A DNA stretch of 64,000 nucleotides from Cyanoderma ruficeps (lineage: Eukaryota > Chordata > Aves > Passeriformes > Timaliidae), in the NCBI GenBank assembly GCA_008694505.1, contig VZDJ01007749.1, forward strand, positions 2,241,564 through 2,305,563, read 5' to 3'. Each line of letters opens with the position of its first letter. Position 1 is the first letter of the stretch. Shown one piece after another: positions 1 to 12,399 of this stretch. The notes beneath the pieces were generated by a model. The model made no database searches. It saw only the letters and a program-made list of their open reading frames with translations, and was not told where the DNA came from. The position numbers and the translations under genes are program-made.

Positions 1-1331
1 GCTTTTTGCCTCACCATCACCTGAACCCTTCTGCAAACCTGTCAGCTCTGGGGGGAGAGAGGCTATCGAGCACTGCTTTTATTTGTACAGTTCCTGATAC
101 ATTCAGACTTTAACCCTGAATGAGATTTCAAAGTGTGACTAAATATTGTATAATAAATAATACAAAGGCTTGAAATATGCAAATTCATGCTGCTACAGCA
201 CATGCCTTCATATTACCCCAGAGAATTAGGAGAGGGCAATGTGGTGGGAGTAGAGAGGCGTAGTTCACTCAGCAGCTGCCCAAACAAGGAAGTTTTTTTT
301 CTCTTTTTCTTATTTTTAATTATTAGTATTCTCCATGGGGTTTTCTTTGTTATTCCTTGTCATTCTCTCATAACGTTGCTGCTTGTAGGAGGTCCACTTG
401 TCCAGTCTGCTGCCTACCTGCCCTTCTCCAGGTAGCAAAGACAGTGGTCAAGCTTCACCTTCCTTCCCATCACTTGTAGGTATTTTGACTCATTGATAAG
501 TGGTGGTTTTACTGTGGTTCATCTGCAACAGACACTAAAAATATTTCAGGATTTATATCGCTTTAGTGGTGACATTATGCCAGCACTGTCACCTAGGTAA
601 TGGAACTAATTGCCATAGCAACAAGGCTTTATAATTCAGCAGCCTCAACATTTTTGACATATGGGAGAAACTAAAGATTTGAAGTAGGACACAAATGAAA
701 CGTATCTGATTGGGCCAAGTCACATTAATAGTCATGAACAGGAATCTTCTGCACAGAGTAAATCAAATCAGAGGATACGATATCTCTTTTAGAGGCCCAT
801 TTACTTCAAACTAAATTGTTTAATGTAAAAAACTTTCTTCCTCTGGGGAAAAAATAGCGGCATTTAATTAAGACAAGCAGATAATAAACCTGATTGTTTA
901 AGTGTTATTGTACAGCCCCTGGGTATTGCTCTCATTCTAAGCATTGTATGAGGCTAAGGAAATGACAAAGTACTTCTAAAAAATTTCAGCTGAGCACTCT
1001 CTCACTTCAGGGTTAGTCATACACCTTGCCAAATTGTGATTGAAGTGAGAGTGCTGGAACTGGTGGCAAAGTTCCCTGAACCGTGCCCTGGGGAGTTCCA
1101 ACTTGCTTGCCTATTTTCAGCAATGCTGACTCTGCCTCAGCCTTTTTTTGGAAATGGCATAACCTCTACTTACACCTGGCACAGTCTAATCCAACTGGAA
1201 TTAGGCCCAAAATTAGAAAAAGCCAGAGTGAAATGTTCCCTCATTCAAGTCAATGAAACTTTTGCTGTAGAATCAGTAGTCAGAAGACATTTTTGACCAT
1301 TTGATAGAGAAAGTGGTTGGAAATACCAGTC
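1..1331. other. Non-coding stretch, no gene recognised
   Basis: AT-rich sequence with only short chance reading frames, none resembling a known protein. The one motif that stands out is an RFX-type X-box near 609-622, listed separately. Part of 1190-1290 loosely resembles decayed ancient amniote repeat sequence, but too weakly to call. Confidence 0.6.
609..622. promoter_or_regulatory. RFX-type X-box motif (candidate)
   Basis: The bases attgccatagcaac form two half-sites, TTGC and GCAA, around a short centre. This matches the known RFX-factor X-box pattern (GTTRCC, short spacer, RGYAAC) except at the first base. No promoter or gene is visible nearby, so any function is inference; one such match in 64 kb can also arise by chance. 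Confidence 0.3.
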
Positions 1332-1640
1332 TTTAGACCCCATCTAGAGTACTGCACCCAAACTGGGGACTGCCAGGCATCAGCGGACAGGAGAAAGTCT
1401 AGGCAAGGAGGCCAATATGGTTAGGGCAGGATCATCTGCCCTGTAAAGGTGGACAAACTCTGCAAGAGGCTGCACAGAGAGGTCACAATGATTCTATCCT
1501 TGAAGGCTTTCAAGCTCTGACTGGTCAAAGCCCTGGGCAACCTGTTCAGAATTCAGTGTTGATCCTGCTTTGAGCAAGATTTAGGCTAAAAATGTTTCAG
1601 CTCTCATCCAACTGGAGTTATTCTGTGGTTTTGTGATTTT
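1332..1640 (+). mobile_element. CR1 LINE fragment, 3' end, old copy
   Basis: The segment begins with wording typical of the CR1 3' region (an 'actgcacccaa' stretch at about 1352-1362). It continues through the 'ctgcacagagaggt' and 'ccctgggcaacctgttc' blocks and the 'gatcctgctttgagca' block, and ends at the characteristic 'ttctgtggttttgtgat' tail. It has lost part of the region between the first block and the 'gaggctgcacagaggt' block, so it is internally deleted as well as 5' truncated. No coding capacity remains. CR1 elements end in short ATTCTRTG-like repeats rather than poly(A), which fits this tail. Orientation is forward. Confidence 0.85.
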
Positions 1641-4394
1641 ACCAGAAGATACAATTCCTCTTTATTCCTCCTAATCTTCCTACCCATATCTAATCTCTAA
1701 AAAGCTGTATCCCCATGGTGTCCTGTGAAGCAACAACAAAGACATTGGATAGTTTCTTTTCTATAACAAAAGGGAATGTATCATATTTAGGTAAAAAGTA
1801 GCTAATCACTTAATATAGTCTTTAATTTAGTGTGTGTTATATCTGCCTGCACTGAGGTAAGTGTTACCTTTTTCAATCAACACGACTATTTTGGTTCAGG
1901 CAGAAGCAGTGAACAAATTCTCAGATAAAGAACAGTGACTCACTCACTTTCTGCCTCCAACATAAATATTAGCTGCTCTCCAGTAAATGTAACTCATCTG
2001 TGCTTAGAAATGCATTACTCTGCTGATAAAATGCTCCTTCTTCCAATTGTTTACTCATATTATAAAAGCTCAGTATTAACTTGAGCTTTTCACTCTGATG
2101 GAATTAGGCACAATAATTACTTTTAATATATTGTCTGATTGTTTTCCTTATCAGGAGTTCAGGTTTGCATTCTCACCTTTAGTCTCAAACCCAGTCTAAT
2201 GAAAGAAGAGAATTTCAGCAATTAGGCTGGAAGGTCAAAATAATCCTAACAAGTACTTTTCATTCTAATGGAGATTGTAAAGCACTAAGAATTTCTCTCT
2301 GCATCCTGTAAGTTTTTCTCATCATCATCCTTCCAGGCACACTTAGAAATAGATGCTTTGTGGTTTATGTTCTATAACCTCAGCGGCTTTGGGGCCTTGA
2401 AAGCCAATTTTAAAGGCTCAGAAAAATCACAGCTAAACAGCTGCTTGGTTTTATGAAATATAAATGGTATCATTGAAAATGCACAGATGGCTTCTTGGTG
2501 ATGCATTTCACAAACATGCTTAGATGTTGTTCAAAATATGAATTTGAATAAATCTGTGATTAATAATTTTCTAGTTGGTGACAGCAGCTATTGGTGTGAG
2601 AGCAGGTAGTCAGATACCATAGGATTATTTTTCCTTTTTTTTTCCTTTTCCTTTTTTTTTCATTTTTTGAGATTAAAATCACTTTCTAGCTAGCTTTTAA
2701 TTAAAATGCAATCTCAGACATGGCTTTACTTTGCTTTGAACAGTGTGGAAGCATGGAATGGGCGATTACCACTGCTAGAAACAAAAATGCAGATTCATTG
2801 CAACTTGAACCATTGCATTCTTTGTGTGAAGAGTGTGTTTGTGGGGGTTTTATCTTGCTAGTGTGCTACACTCACATGAAAAGAATAAAGAGGAAAATAT
2901 GCTACTCCCTTCAAAACATGCAGAAAAATTTTGAGTCATGGACATTTGAGTGAAAAATGCCCAATATTTTTTAATATGCTTGAATAATAATTGCCTTAAG
3001 AGGGGAAAAAAGAACTTTCATTGAGTGCTGGTAGGGATTTCTTCTGTGATTTAAGCAGTCTCTGACAGGAGGTTGTTTATTTTGGCTACACTACATGTCA
3101 AGAATGGTTTGAAAGAAGCAATCGAATACTTTTCCTTGCATACAGATCATTCATTATATAGCTATCAATAACTGCCTAATAAAACTAGTCCAAAATAAAT
3201 CATGCTTTCTTAACTGCTTGGTAAACGTTGGACAACACTTCAAGGCACTTCTCAATACACTAGCACTTTACAAAAGCAATCTATACTCTAAGCACCCATT
3301 ACTGTTACCAATTCATTAAAATGTTAAGTTAATGTATTCAGGCTCCTTCATTGGAAAGTGAAAGCCAGTAACAAAGCCAACAGAGATGCATGTGTCTGAT
3401 TATACTATGCCAGAAGTAAATAATAGAGCATTATTCAATTCATAGCACAAGTAATGGATTTTGGATAGCAGCACACATCCATTTGAAAAATGATGGACGT
3501 GTCAAAATGAAGTATGCCATAGGCAAAAAGTACAAACTTCTAAAATAGATGATAAGTTCAAGACCTGTGCCTGAAATTTTGAGGCTCAAATAAGTCTTAT
3601 TTGTCTCTTAAAAAAAATGAATAAAACTGACTGTCAATCGCATTTTATTTAATTAAAATGTGCAGCTTTAGTGAAATGTTCACAGGATTTTTCAGCATAT
3701 GCCTTGTATCTGTAAGACTAAGAGCAATTGGAGGCATGTATTGGAAGTGAGGTAGTACTGATGGGAAAGCACACATGTTTAAAATACTTTGTATTAATTA
3801 GAAGTATTCAGCTTGGCACTGAAGCTTCAGGTAATTACTAAAATTCAGTGCTTCTAAATATTCAGGCCTGACAAACTCAGTGCAGGCATCTGAAATCAAT
3901 AAATGAAAACTCTGTATGGAAGTGTTGATCCTGAAATCCAATACACGAGCCCATATTCACCTAATAGTGTTTTAGCTGTAGTAAAACCTGGACATAAAGC
4001 TTTCAGTGCATTGGCTGGGTAAATCTGCTCGATAAACAAAGAGCGTGGGCTCTGTCCTGCTCCTTTGCAGCAATGAGGATGTGATAGCTTGCATTTGAGA
4101 ATCATGAGTAGATCTGACTTTTTGTTCATTGGAGAGCTGAGTGTATCGGGCAGATGCACAGCAGCTTCAGCCAGCGCTGTGGGGTTAAGAGTTTTTCTGC
4201 CCCTTCTATGGGTAGCAGTGGAGTTTGCTTTTCCAAGCGTGATTTTCCATTACTTAATCAAGGGACCCCTCTGGGATGCAACTCCAACTTTATTTGTCTG
4301 CTGCCCCACGATCACCTCTTTCACTTGCAATCACAGTGAAGGACTTGCGGTGCTACTGGAACTGAGTTTCATCTGCATGAGAGGGCTATGTCTC
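1641..4394. other. Non-coding stretch, no gene recognised
   Basis: AT-rich unique sequence. Reading frames are short (under about 115 codons) and overlap on both strands without resemblance to known proteins. A pyrimidine-only tract lies at about 2628-2669; nothing else was identified. Confidence 0.6.
2628..2669. repeat. Polypyrimidine (T/C) low-complexity tract
   Basis: About 40 bases that are almost all T with short CC interruptions. This is simple sequence with no evidence of an element attached to it. Confidence 0.8.
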
Positions 4395-4492
4395 TGTGTA
4401 GCTGTGGCACTGAGGAACATGGTTTAGAGGGGGACTTATCAACGTTTGCAGCTGGGCTTGATGATCTTAAAGTCCTTTTCCAAACTAAACTG
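4395..4492 (+). mobile_element. CR1 LINE 3' tip, second subfamily
   Basis: The run 'gctgtggcactgagg', then 'acatggtttag', then 'gggcttgatgatcttaaag' and 'ccttttccaaactaaac' follows the order of the 3' terminal region of the CR1 subfamilies whose ends read 'gatgatcttaaaggtcttttccaacc'. Only the last hundred or so bases are present, a severe 5' truncation typical of CR1 copies. The final octamer repeat is not clear, so the true end could lie slightly downstream. It belongs to a different CR1 lineage from the copies at 1.3 kb and 25.7 kb, whose ends carry the 'gatctccagaggt' wording. Confidence 0.8.
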
Positions 4493-5049
4493 AGTGGAAG
4501 TCAGGAATTCAAGAAATCCATCTCCTTACCAGCCAGACCTGACCACAGCCACCCCTGTGGCTCAGAGAAGTGTTTAACCCAGGTGGGGGGGGCAGTTTTG
4601 GTGGACTGCTGACTATTTAGAGGTGCCAGGTGTTTCTTGGCATGTCCTAGTTGGTCAAACATGTCCTAGGGACTGGTTCACCCCTTGTCAAGCATATGCA
4701 GCTTGTATGCAGGTGAAATAGCAGGTATAGGCCTGCTAAAGCAAGGGGGTTAATGTAGCATGTGGAAAACTGTGGTGCACTTAAAATCTGCTGAAGGGGT
4801 TAAGGAAAGGATGCTGATGTGAATTGTTGGAGGAAGGAGGTATGGAAATGTGACAGAACTTCCATCAGGGGAGCATCTAATGGGCTCTGAGGGAAGGAGT
4901 CTGAAGCAAGAAAGTGTAAGAGAGGAAAACTGGGTTTTATATTCTATGGGTAAATTGGAGCTTTAAATGGACAACTTATCTGAATCTGTTACTACAGTTC
5001 TTCCGAGATGGAATTTCTAAAAATTCCATAGATAATTAAGTATCTTTAC
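4493..5049. other. Non-coding stretch, no gene recognised
   Basis: Unique sequence between two CR1 remnants. The ten-base word catgtcctag occurs twice at about 4640-4670, a short direct repeat of no clear origin. Nothing else was identified. Confidence 0.55.
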
Positions 5050-6110
5050 TGCTGAAAGCTTTTCCTAATATCTACACTTTCTGTAGTTGAACTTCATTAG
5101 CTTTTTACTGTCTTCCTTTGTCACGGGTAAGAGCTTTTTACAGTGTTCTTTGCATAGATGAACACTGTTACATGCTGCCTCTTAGCATTTTCCCTAAATC
5201 AAACTAGCCCAAATTTTTGCAGAAAACTGGGATTTTTTTGTCACTCTGTACTTCTCCCCAGGTGTTCCATACCTGCCTAGCAGCAAGCTGGCCAAAACTG
5301 AATGCACCGTTCTCACACAGTCGTTGCAAGCCCCAAGGAGAAGGGAAAGATTACCTTATTCAATGATTTTACTAATGTAAAACTTTGCATTTTTCTCTTA
5401 TCTAATACGTTTGTAGACCTGTCAGCTTAGCACACATCCTAAATCCACATATTTTATCATCTGTCTCAGGAATGAATCATGGAGAGACTGCATCTCTCCA
5501 CAGAGAAGCATTGTATGGGATTGTACCTGGGCAGTGTACACTCTCCAGATGTTCTTCAGGACACTTTGGATTCTCTTCATTAGTTTCTTTTACACCGTGT
5601 TTCTCAGGTTTCTTATGAGGTTATTATAGCTGATAAGGTCAGAAACCTTACCCAAGTCAAGGTATCTGGTATTTATTGCAACACCTCCCTAAATACAAGC
5701 TGTTTACCCTGCCAAGGAAAGCAACTAAATTGGTCTTAGAGCACTTGTTCCTAGTGACTACTTTTTGGCTGTTTCTAGTCTTCCTTATTTTTCTTTTAAT
5801 TGCCTATACATTCTCCAACTGTTGTTTTTTTTTTTTCACTATTCCTCCCAGGGATGAAATTGTGTTGTCTATAATATTCTCTTTTCTATCTTACAGTGAA
5901 GGGGCATTGTTTTTATCCCTCTGCAGTCTTTTGGGTCTTCACTTATTTTTCAGAAAATCTCAAAGATAACCACTAGGAAATCAGAGACTATTTTTGCCAG
6001 TTCTACAAAAGTATTTTACAAGAAATTTAATCAGACCCAGCCACTTGGAAAACATCTAGCTTATCTTTGTCTAAGTGTTCATGGCATTGCTTTGAGAGAT
6101 CATTCATCCT
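5050..6110 (-). mobile_element. Ancient CR1-type LINE, about 1 kb, reverse strand
   Basis: Read on the plus strand this follows the reverse complement of a CR1 element for roughly a kilobase. It opens with 'tttcctaatatctac', the reverse of the 3' 'ttagatattaggaaa' region. It passes 'ctggccaaaactgaatgca' (about 5290), the 'aaaccttacccaagtcaaggta' area and the 'ctaaattggtc' block. It ends with the reverse of a reverse-transcriptase region around 'cagtcttttgggtcttcac' and 'gaaaacatctagctt'. Each block is diverged and indel-ridden, so it is clearly older than the copies at 25 and 35 kb and may belong to a deep amniote CR1/L3 lineage. No frame is open. The far end near 6110 is uncertain. Confidence 0.7.
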
Positions 6111-7974
6111 TATCTAAAGGTGTTTAAATAAGTAAGCACCTTAATTACAGCTGACCTTTTTAATAAAGAATGAAATGAAAAAGGCATTGATGTCAAGATT
6201 AAGTTGACCATCACAGCTTTCTCTTTCACTTTTTGCATTAGAGCCTATATTATCCTAACAAGTGCATTGTCTATAAAACAAAGAGGAAGAATGGACCTCA
6301 GAAATTTTCCAGACTCCCTGAACCCATGGCAATTAAAAACCCATCCTATTATCACAGTTTGGATCAAATTTTGCTGGAGGCATAACAAATATGGCTGGAT
6401 ATGTTCAAGTCCTTTGTATTACTTTGAGTCACCCTTGACAGGAAGGGTAAAAGGGGAATATGGGAATATTTGCAAAGTGTCAGTTGTGTCCCAAGTGGTG
6501 CAGGTAATGTGAGATTGGCACCAGACTCCAAAGTCTCAACTGAAAATTACTCTAAAAATCCTGACAGTCTACACTGAACCAAAAAAGTAATCTCTTTTTT
6601 TATGCCATCTTTTTAAAGGTTTTTCATGTCATGCTCTGACATAAGAGAACATCAGCTACACTAAAGAAAATCAGTAAGCCTGACTCCTGGTTGGAAATAT
6701 GATAGGAGCATAAAACAAGAATCTATAAATCTTACATGTTTTGGCAAATGAAAATCAGCACTCACAAACTCTGTAGTTCACTGGATGAGCAGCATACAAG
6801 GGCTTTTTCTGATGCACTGGCAGTGCCAAACCCATTATTTTTCCCTTTCACCTCCACACTGCCCTCCAAATACAGATTTTGATAAAAGTTTAAATGAGTG
6901 TGAATTCTACCATTTACAGAAAAGCCGAGAAATGCAACAGTTTTGTTTCTGACTCATGCATGGATATGCCTTTTATTGCCAAGGGTAAGGTATGTGGTCA
7001 TCAGGTCAAATGGGAAAATCTCACAGGATTTGTGTAATACCGGAGGAAAACAGCACAAAGGGCAAGTATTAGCTCTGACATTTAAAAAAAAAAAAAAGGC
7101 TGCAAAGGGCTTTAACATGACTTTATCATCTTGAATAGCTCCTATGGGAGTCTGGACTTCTTCAGAGGCTGCAAGAAAGCAGCAGGCACTGAAGGAATTG
7201 ACAGAAATGTAACACTTGGGACTTTTCTTTACTGCATTGGTTCTGAACGAATAATTTTTGAGAGCAATGTTTCTGGAATTGCTATTGGGCACAATAAGAA
7301 AGATGTTCAAAAACACATATATGTGTCTGCATGGGGAGAAATCCTGTTTCTGCTGAACGCCTTAGTCTCTTGTCCTTTCTGGAAAAATTGATTTTAGGGA
7401 AGAAAGGTTCAAAGGCATCTTCTTGGAGTGATGTCTGTTGTCATCCTGTCAGGGAGAAGGGAATAGGGCAAGATTTCCCTCCCAATCTCATGATGTAGGA
7501 TGCTGAGAAAGCTGAATTTCAAACCTGGTGGATGCCCTGAGTCTCTGGTTGCCCAGAGACCAATGATGCTTTGGTCTTCTCTGCCTCCTGCCCTGAGCTG
7601 TTGCATCTTCCTGGTGGTGTAACTCCCACACATCTGTAGGATTGCAGGCTATTCAGTCCAGGCTCTCTCCCCACCATTTGTAGTGTATGGAATAGCTGAG
7701 GGGGAGGGAAAAAAAAGTACACCTGTAAGCAGTATTCCAGACTTCTGTAAAATGTCTACTGTTGTGCCAGATGGGAAAATGTTAGTTAAACTTATAGTAA
7801 CTTAATTAATATAGGATGAACTTATACAAACTATGAAGTGATGTTGAAAGACGGTCCAGAAAAAGCTAGCAAGAGGCCATGCTGAAAAGGGAACACTTAG
7901 AAAGTGTCTAGTAAAGCACAATTATCAGATTGTGGTATGATAATCCAAGAAAAAAATAAATAATCATAATAATT
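6111..7974. other. Non-coding stretch, no gene recognised
   Basis: Unique AT-rich sequence. A run of A bases at about 7083-7096 is the only simple repeat. Overlapping frames on both strands at 6950-7390 and 7400-7720 carry no recognisable domain and are treated as chance. Confidence 0.6.
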
Positions 7975-8545
7975 ATTTAATATTTTCATCAACGACCTCA
8001 GTACCAAAAAGTAGAAGAGAATTAACATTTTTTTTTCTGGTGGTGCAGATGTGGGACATATTAACAATAAAAATGTGAATTACCATATTATATAGAAATA
8101 ATTAGATGACCTTGAGATCAGGAACCATTTAAATGTGATGGAACATTATAGTACAAAATGCAAAGATATGCACTTTGGGACCATGAACAAGAATTTCAGG
8201 CATTAACTGGTGCTTGAGCTGGGAGCAGAGAGGGAGGCAGGTCACACGTTTTAGTCAGCTGCAGACATAGTTACGAAAAAGCTCATTGGGGTCATAAGTT
8301 ATTAAATTCTTCCCTTAGTGTAGTGACTTCCATGCTGTGTACAAGACTCCAGCCTGTATCTGAAATAATGTGTGCATCTCTTTGTATAATCTCACAAAAA
8401 TTAATTTAAGATGGAATGAGTGAGATGGGCACAATGGTCTTAGCAGGCGATCTTCTGAAAGGAAATCAAAAGTGTGGTTTCTTCAGGTGAAAAAAAAACA
8501 AGGTTAAGAGAGGACATGACTGATATCTACAGATTTACCTGAGGA
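7975..8545 (+). mobile_element. Ancient CR1-type LINE, forward strand
   Basis: The order of weakly conserved blocks matches the 3' half of CR1. These are 'ttttcatcaacgacctca' (reverse-transcriptase region, FINDL-like), then 'caaagatatgcactttggga' (about 8160), then 'gactccagcctgtatctg', 'gatgggcacaatgg', and finally 'aggttaagagaggacatgac' with 'gatatctacaga' (about 8500-8535). The last corresponds to the 'ctcaggggtgacctcattgc..tctaca' block. Divergence is high and no open frame survives. The 3' terminal part beyond about 8545 is missing or unrecognisable. It is probably of similar age to the reverse-strand copy at 5-6 kb. Confidence 0.6.
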
Positions 8546-11500
8546 GGGGGCATTAAAGGAGGGAGGAGGAGAGGAAAAGAGCTCTTTGAGCAGAAATGAC
8601 AGTGTTGACACAATAGCATTTTCCCATGTAAAAGCAGGCAGAGCATTTAGGAGTTTTCCCATAGTACAGATGGCATGATTCTTGCAACTTCTTTTTAGGA
8701 TAGGAATTGATGAGTTTTAATTAATAGTTTATGAAACCATATTACCTAGGACAGCAGAAGGCTGCAGGTAGATGTCCATCTCACTCCTGTGCTCAAAGCT
8801 TCATTGTGGAGATCCCTATTCTCTCTACCCCCCTGCTCCCCCTCTCTTTTTGTTCCTTCCTGCTTGCTCCCATCCCCAAAGATGTCCAAATATATCTTAC
8901 TTATTTTATTCGTATCACTTACTTTGCACATGGTTTGATGACTTTTTCCTGAGATAAACTTGCCTTAGAGAGGGAACAAAGATTCCTGCACTTCACTCAG
9001 CCCTGTAGAGACATGCAAGAGCTCCACTCACCGTGTCGCTTGCTTTTCTCACAGAAAAGAAATTCTCCTTCACACTAGGTCTGGCTTCTCCACTCACAGA
9101 CAAGAGGAGAGAAATGCACTGAATGTTTGAAGCAGAGTTTAGAAATCATACTATTCAACTACTAGGAGCTCTGATGTTTTTGCCTAACATCAGAGAAAAG
9201 CTCCCTGTTTTAACATTCGGATGGTCCGTAAAGTAGTCATTGTTTTCCTGGCCATACAGAGTATGCTGCCATATGTTCACAGCCAGAAATGGCATGAGGT
9301 ACTAGTCATAATGGCTTTTATTTATGACAGTTTCTGGGATCCAGGGCTCTAGCTATAATGGCTCAGCAGGTTTCCACAGCTCAGCTGTGAGTAGACCTAA
9401 TTCTGATTCATTCAGACTGTTCCTTCAGTCAAAGGCAGTAGCAAATAGAAAAGATACTGCTGATAAATTGCAGGTAGAAAAATTTTAAAATCAATATAAC
9501 AATTATAGTTGATCCAATCAGGAACAAGTAGAGAAATTAAGAGAAGTTCAAGAAAGAACAAGGGGATAAAATCCACTGTGAATAGTACTAAGTGTGTAGT
9601 GCTTATCACAACATTCAGATACTTTGATATTATGCAGCAGAATAAAAAATACAGGAAAGAAAGGCTGCTGAGGAGGAAACTATGTACACTCAAGGATAAG
9701 TGTTTTGCAGAGACAGGAGTGGTTTAAAAAGGTACCACCCATGGCATCATATTCAGCTCTGTCTTGCACCACTTTTCCCTTTTACACTCTTGCTCCTGTG
9801 GGATTTTTTCCAGTCAATTGCCAGCTCAGGAGCCAATAAATTGCCAACTCAGTAGTTAAAAAGATAGAGATTACTAAGAGGTTTTGCTCTGACCAAAGGG
9901 AGCATCTGCTGCATGCTTGCCAGGTTACAGAATGCAGAGCAGCCCATTCAGTGCTGTGCTGGAATGGCCAGCAGCCCTTGCTACTTTCATGATCTCTGCG
10001 TGGGGCAAAAGAGTATTTGTTGCTTCAGCCAAGGATTTAGCAAGTTCTGCCTAAAATTTACTGTCACTTTGCAGGAGGAACTGCAGCCTCTCAGGAGTTA
10101 TAGGTAGGGGAAATGAGGAGCTCTGTTGCACCATGTGATGGCACGCCCATCACCAGGGCAAAAGCTTGAGGGATACTGGGAGAAAATTATGCTGAAAGGA
10201 AGAGCATGTTGCCTCTTGAATGTTTTTTCAGAAAGATTATAAGACTAACATATTTGTAATATGTTTAACGTGTTCTTACCCATATTCAACCCTTTTTGAC
10301 TGTGTAGTTGTGTTTACTTGAATATTTTTTACCTAGCAGAGTGGAAATCAGAGCTCACCACCAGCAACCTGCTCAGAAGCCCAGTGAACTTGATGGGATC
10401 CATAGGAAATAAAAAGTTAAAATAGTTCCCAAGAATATGTTGCCCACATCTCAGCCCATGTCCTGTCTCTTCTGCTCCTTGTTCCTAGTTGGCTCCTGTC
10501 TGTCGGAAGAAAGGATTAGCCCTTGACCAGCACTAACCTGAGGCCTCAACAAAACCACAGGTTATTTCTGGGCTGAACCAAGGCATAGTTCCAGATGCAC
10601 TTACCTGTGCAGGTGAAGCCACAGTGTGCTTGTCATTCTGAGCTGCAAAATCCAAATGATGCCATCTCAGCACTCAGGTGGATGCAGACCTTTCTCTTCC
10701 CACTCTAGCATAAATGAAAACACTAAGCTTAGGATGTGTTCCCCAGGACTCTGATCCAGGGGAAACCATGGACCTGGTAGAAGTCAGACTATGTTGCTTG
10801 CTCCCTACATTGTGTAAACCCACCATGGACATGGCTTGGCTCTCTGCTGGGGCAAGACCTGGGTGTGCAGTATTCCTCTCCCACAGTGACTTCCAAAGTG
10901 GGAAAAAAAAATGCACAAGTGCAGAGAGTGAGAATGCACTCTACAGATGCAAAATAGCTCCTCTGAGTTTAGGGGTGGCTGTTGATGGCCCTTGACTGCT
11001 GGACACTGGTTGTTAATACTGTAGGTCCTCACTTCTCAAATTGGTGTTTGAGCAGAAGTATTAAGCAGGAAGATATTCATCCCTTCTTCTCTCACTGACA
11101 TATGTGTTGTAGATAGTTCGATACTGACAGTTTTCCCTGCTGGTCACCCTGGAGGGTAATTAATAGCCAGGATGCCAGTTTCACTCCTGATCTACTGCAG
11201 TGCTTGCTTAAATAATAAATTGTCCCTTCCTTGGATTTTGCAAAAAGGCCAGAATTTAGCAATTGCTCTTGAATGTAAAATACTGTATCTTTACAATGGA
11301 CATTTGAATTTAGCTGAGTTCAACCTAACATGGCACTTTACTGTAATCCAGTTGTGATAGCCAGGAATTAATTTTGTCTGTACTGCCTGCCATATAAAAG
11401 TAAACTTTGACAAGTCACAGATGCCTCATTCTGTGACTTGTGTGAGACGTGAAGTGATGGAAACAAAACAGAAATATTTATGGGTGTCTGAAATCTGTGT

Positions 11501-12288
11501 GATAGACTGGGATCTGTAGAGTCATTGCTTCCGTGCAGGAAACGTCCCATTCCCTATATCAGCAGCCTAGTGCAGTTGAATGTGATTTGTGTAAGAAAGA
11601 AAAAAAAAATCCATCTGTAGGACGTTGCGGCTGTTTTGGCTAAATTCTGATGAAGTATTACTGTGGATTTTTTCCCCTCAGGCTACTGATGGAGAGGCAT
11701 ATACCCTCTAATTTCAAGAACAAAGCTAGGTCTCGTGGGATCCTGCATCTTTATTTCCATGTAAGTCATGTTGTGAGGTCTTCTGCCAATCTACCAACAC
11801 AAACAATAAGATTATCAAATGTAGTGCATATTTTGCTGCCTCTTGAAAATAGCTGAAATAAGGATTAGCTTTACTAGCAATAAGGATTAGCTTTACTGGC
11901 TTTTTCTTCCATTAGCAAAATGGAGAAAAAAATTTGACTCCTATCTAAAACTCTAGCAGTTCATAGTTTGTACTTAAATTCACAGAACTAAGTGACACAC
12001 ACCCTGGACTGGGTTATTCCTCACAGGAAGACAGCAGGTGTCATTTCCATGTATTCTGCCGGCACTACGCCTTGAATCGTGGATGAGTGAAATGAGGGAT
12101 TCCTCTTCATCCGCCTCCGGGAATCAGCTCCTCCAAGAGGGAAGAGGTAGAAAAGCAGTCATGGAGACTCCTCCAGATGTTTGCCAAGCACAGAGAAAGG
12201 AGCAGGATGCATCCCCTTTGCTCCAGGAAAACCTGTCAGGCAAGACTGCCTTCAGATAGGACCTGTACCAGGACTCCCCCAGGACCAA
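8546..12288. other. Non-coding stretch, no gene recognised
   Basis: Unique sequence with scattered short frames. It holds a perfect tandem unit of 22 bases at 11857-11900, listed separately. Nothing coding or repetitive was otherwise recognised. Confidence 0.6.
11857..11900. repeat. 22-bp tandem duplication, two copies
   Basis: The 22-base word that begins aataaggattag occurs at 11857-11878 and again directly after it at 11879-11900. The copies differ at a single base near the end (tagc against tggc). This indicates a recent local duplication, consistent with replication slippage. Confidence 0.95.
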
Positions 12289-12399
12289 AGTGTTTTGTTT
12301 TGTTGGGGTTTTCTTTGTTTGTTTGGGGTTTTTTGGGTTGGGCTTGGTTTGGTTTGGGGTTTTTTTGTTTTGATTTGGGGTTTTGGGGTTTTTTTTTGT
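12289..12399 (+). repeat. T/G-rich low-complexity tract with G-quadruplex potential
   Basis: This plus-strand run is made almost only of T and G. Seven runs of three or four G (12305, 12325, 12335, 12340, 12356, 12377 and 12385) are separated by T-rich loops, and the last two lie only four bases apart. Four or more such G-runs is the usual signature of a sequence able to fold into an intramolecular quadruplex. Reading frames through it translate to repetitive Phe, Gly, Trp and Leu and are not genes. Confidence 0.85.

Noticed and set aside
7313..7326. acacatatatgtgt palindrome
   Set aside because: A short alternating AT/GT palindrome of a kind expected often by chance.
11105..11125. agttcgatact, resembling a tRNA B box
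   Set aside because: No A box at the right distance and no cloverleaf pairing could be drawn.
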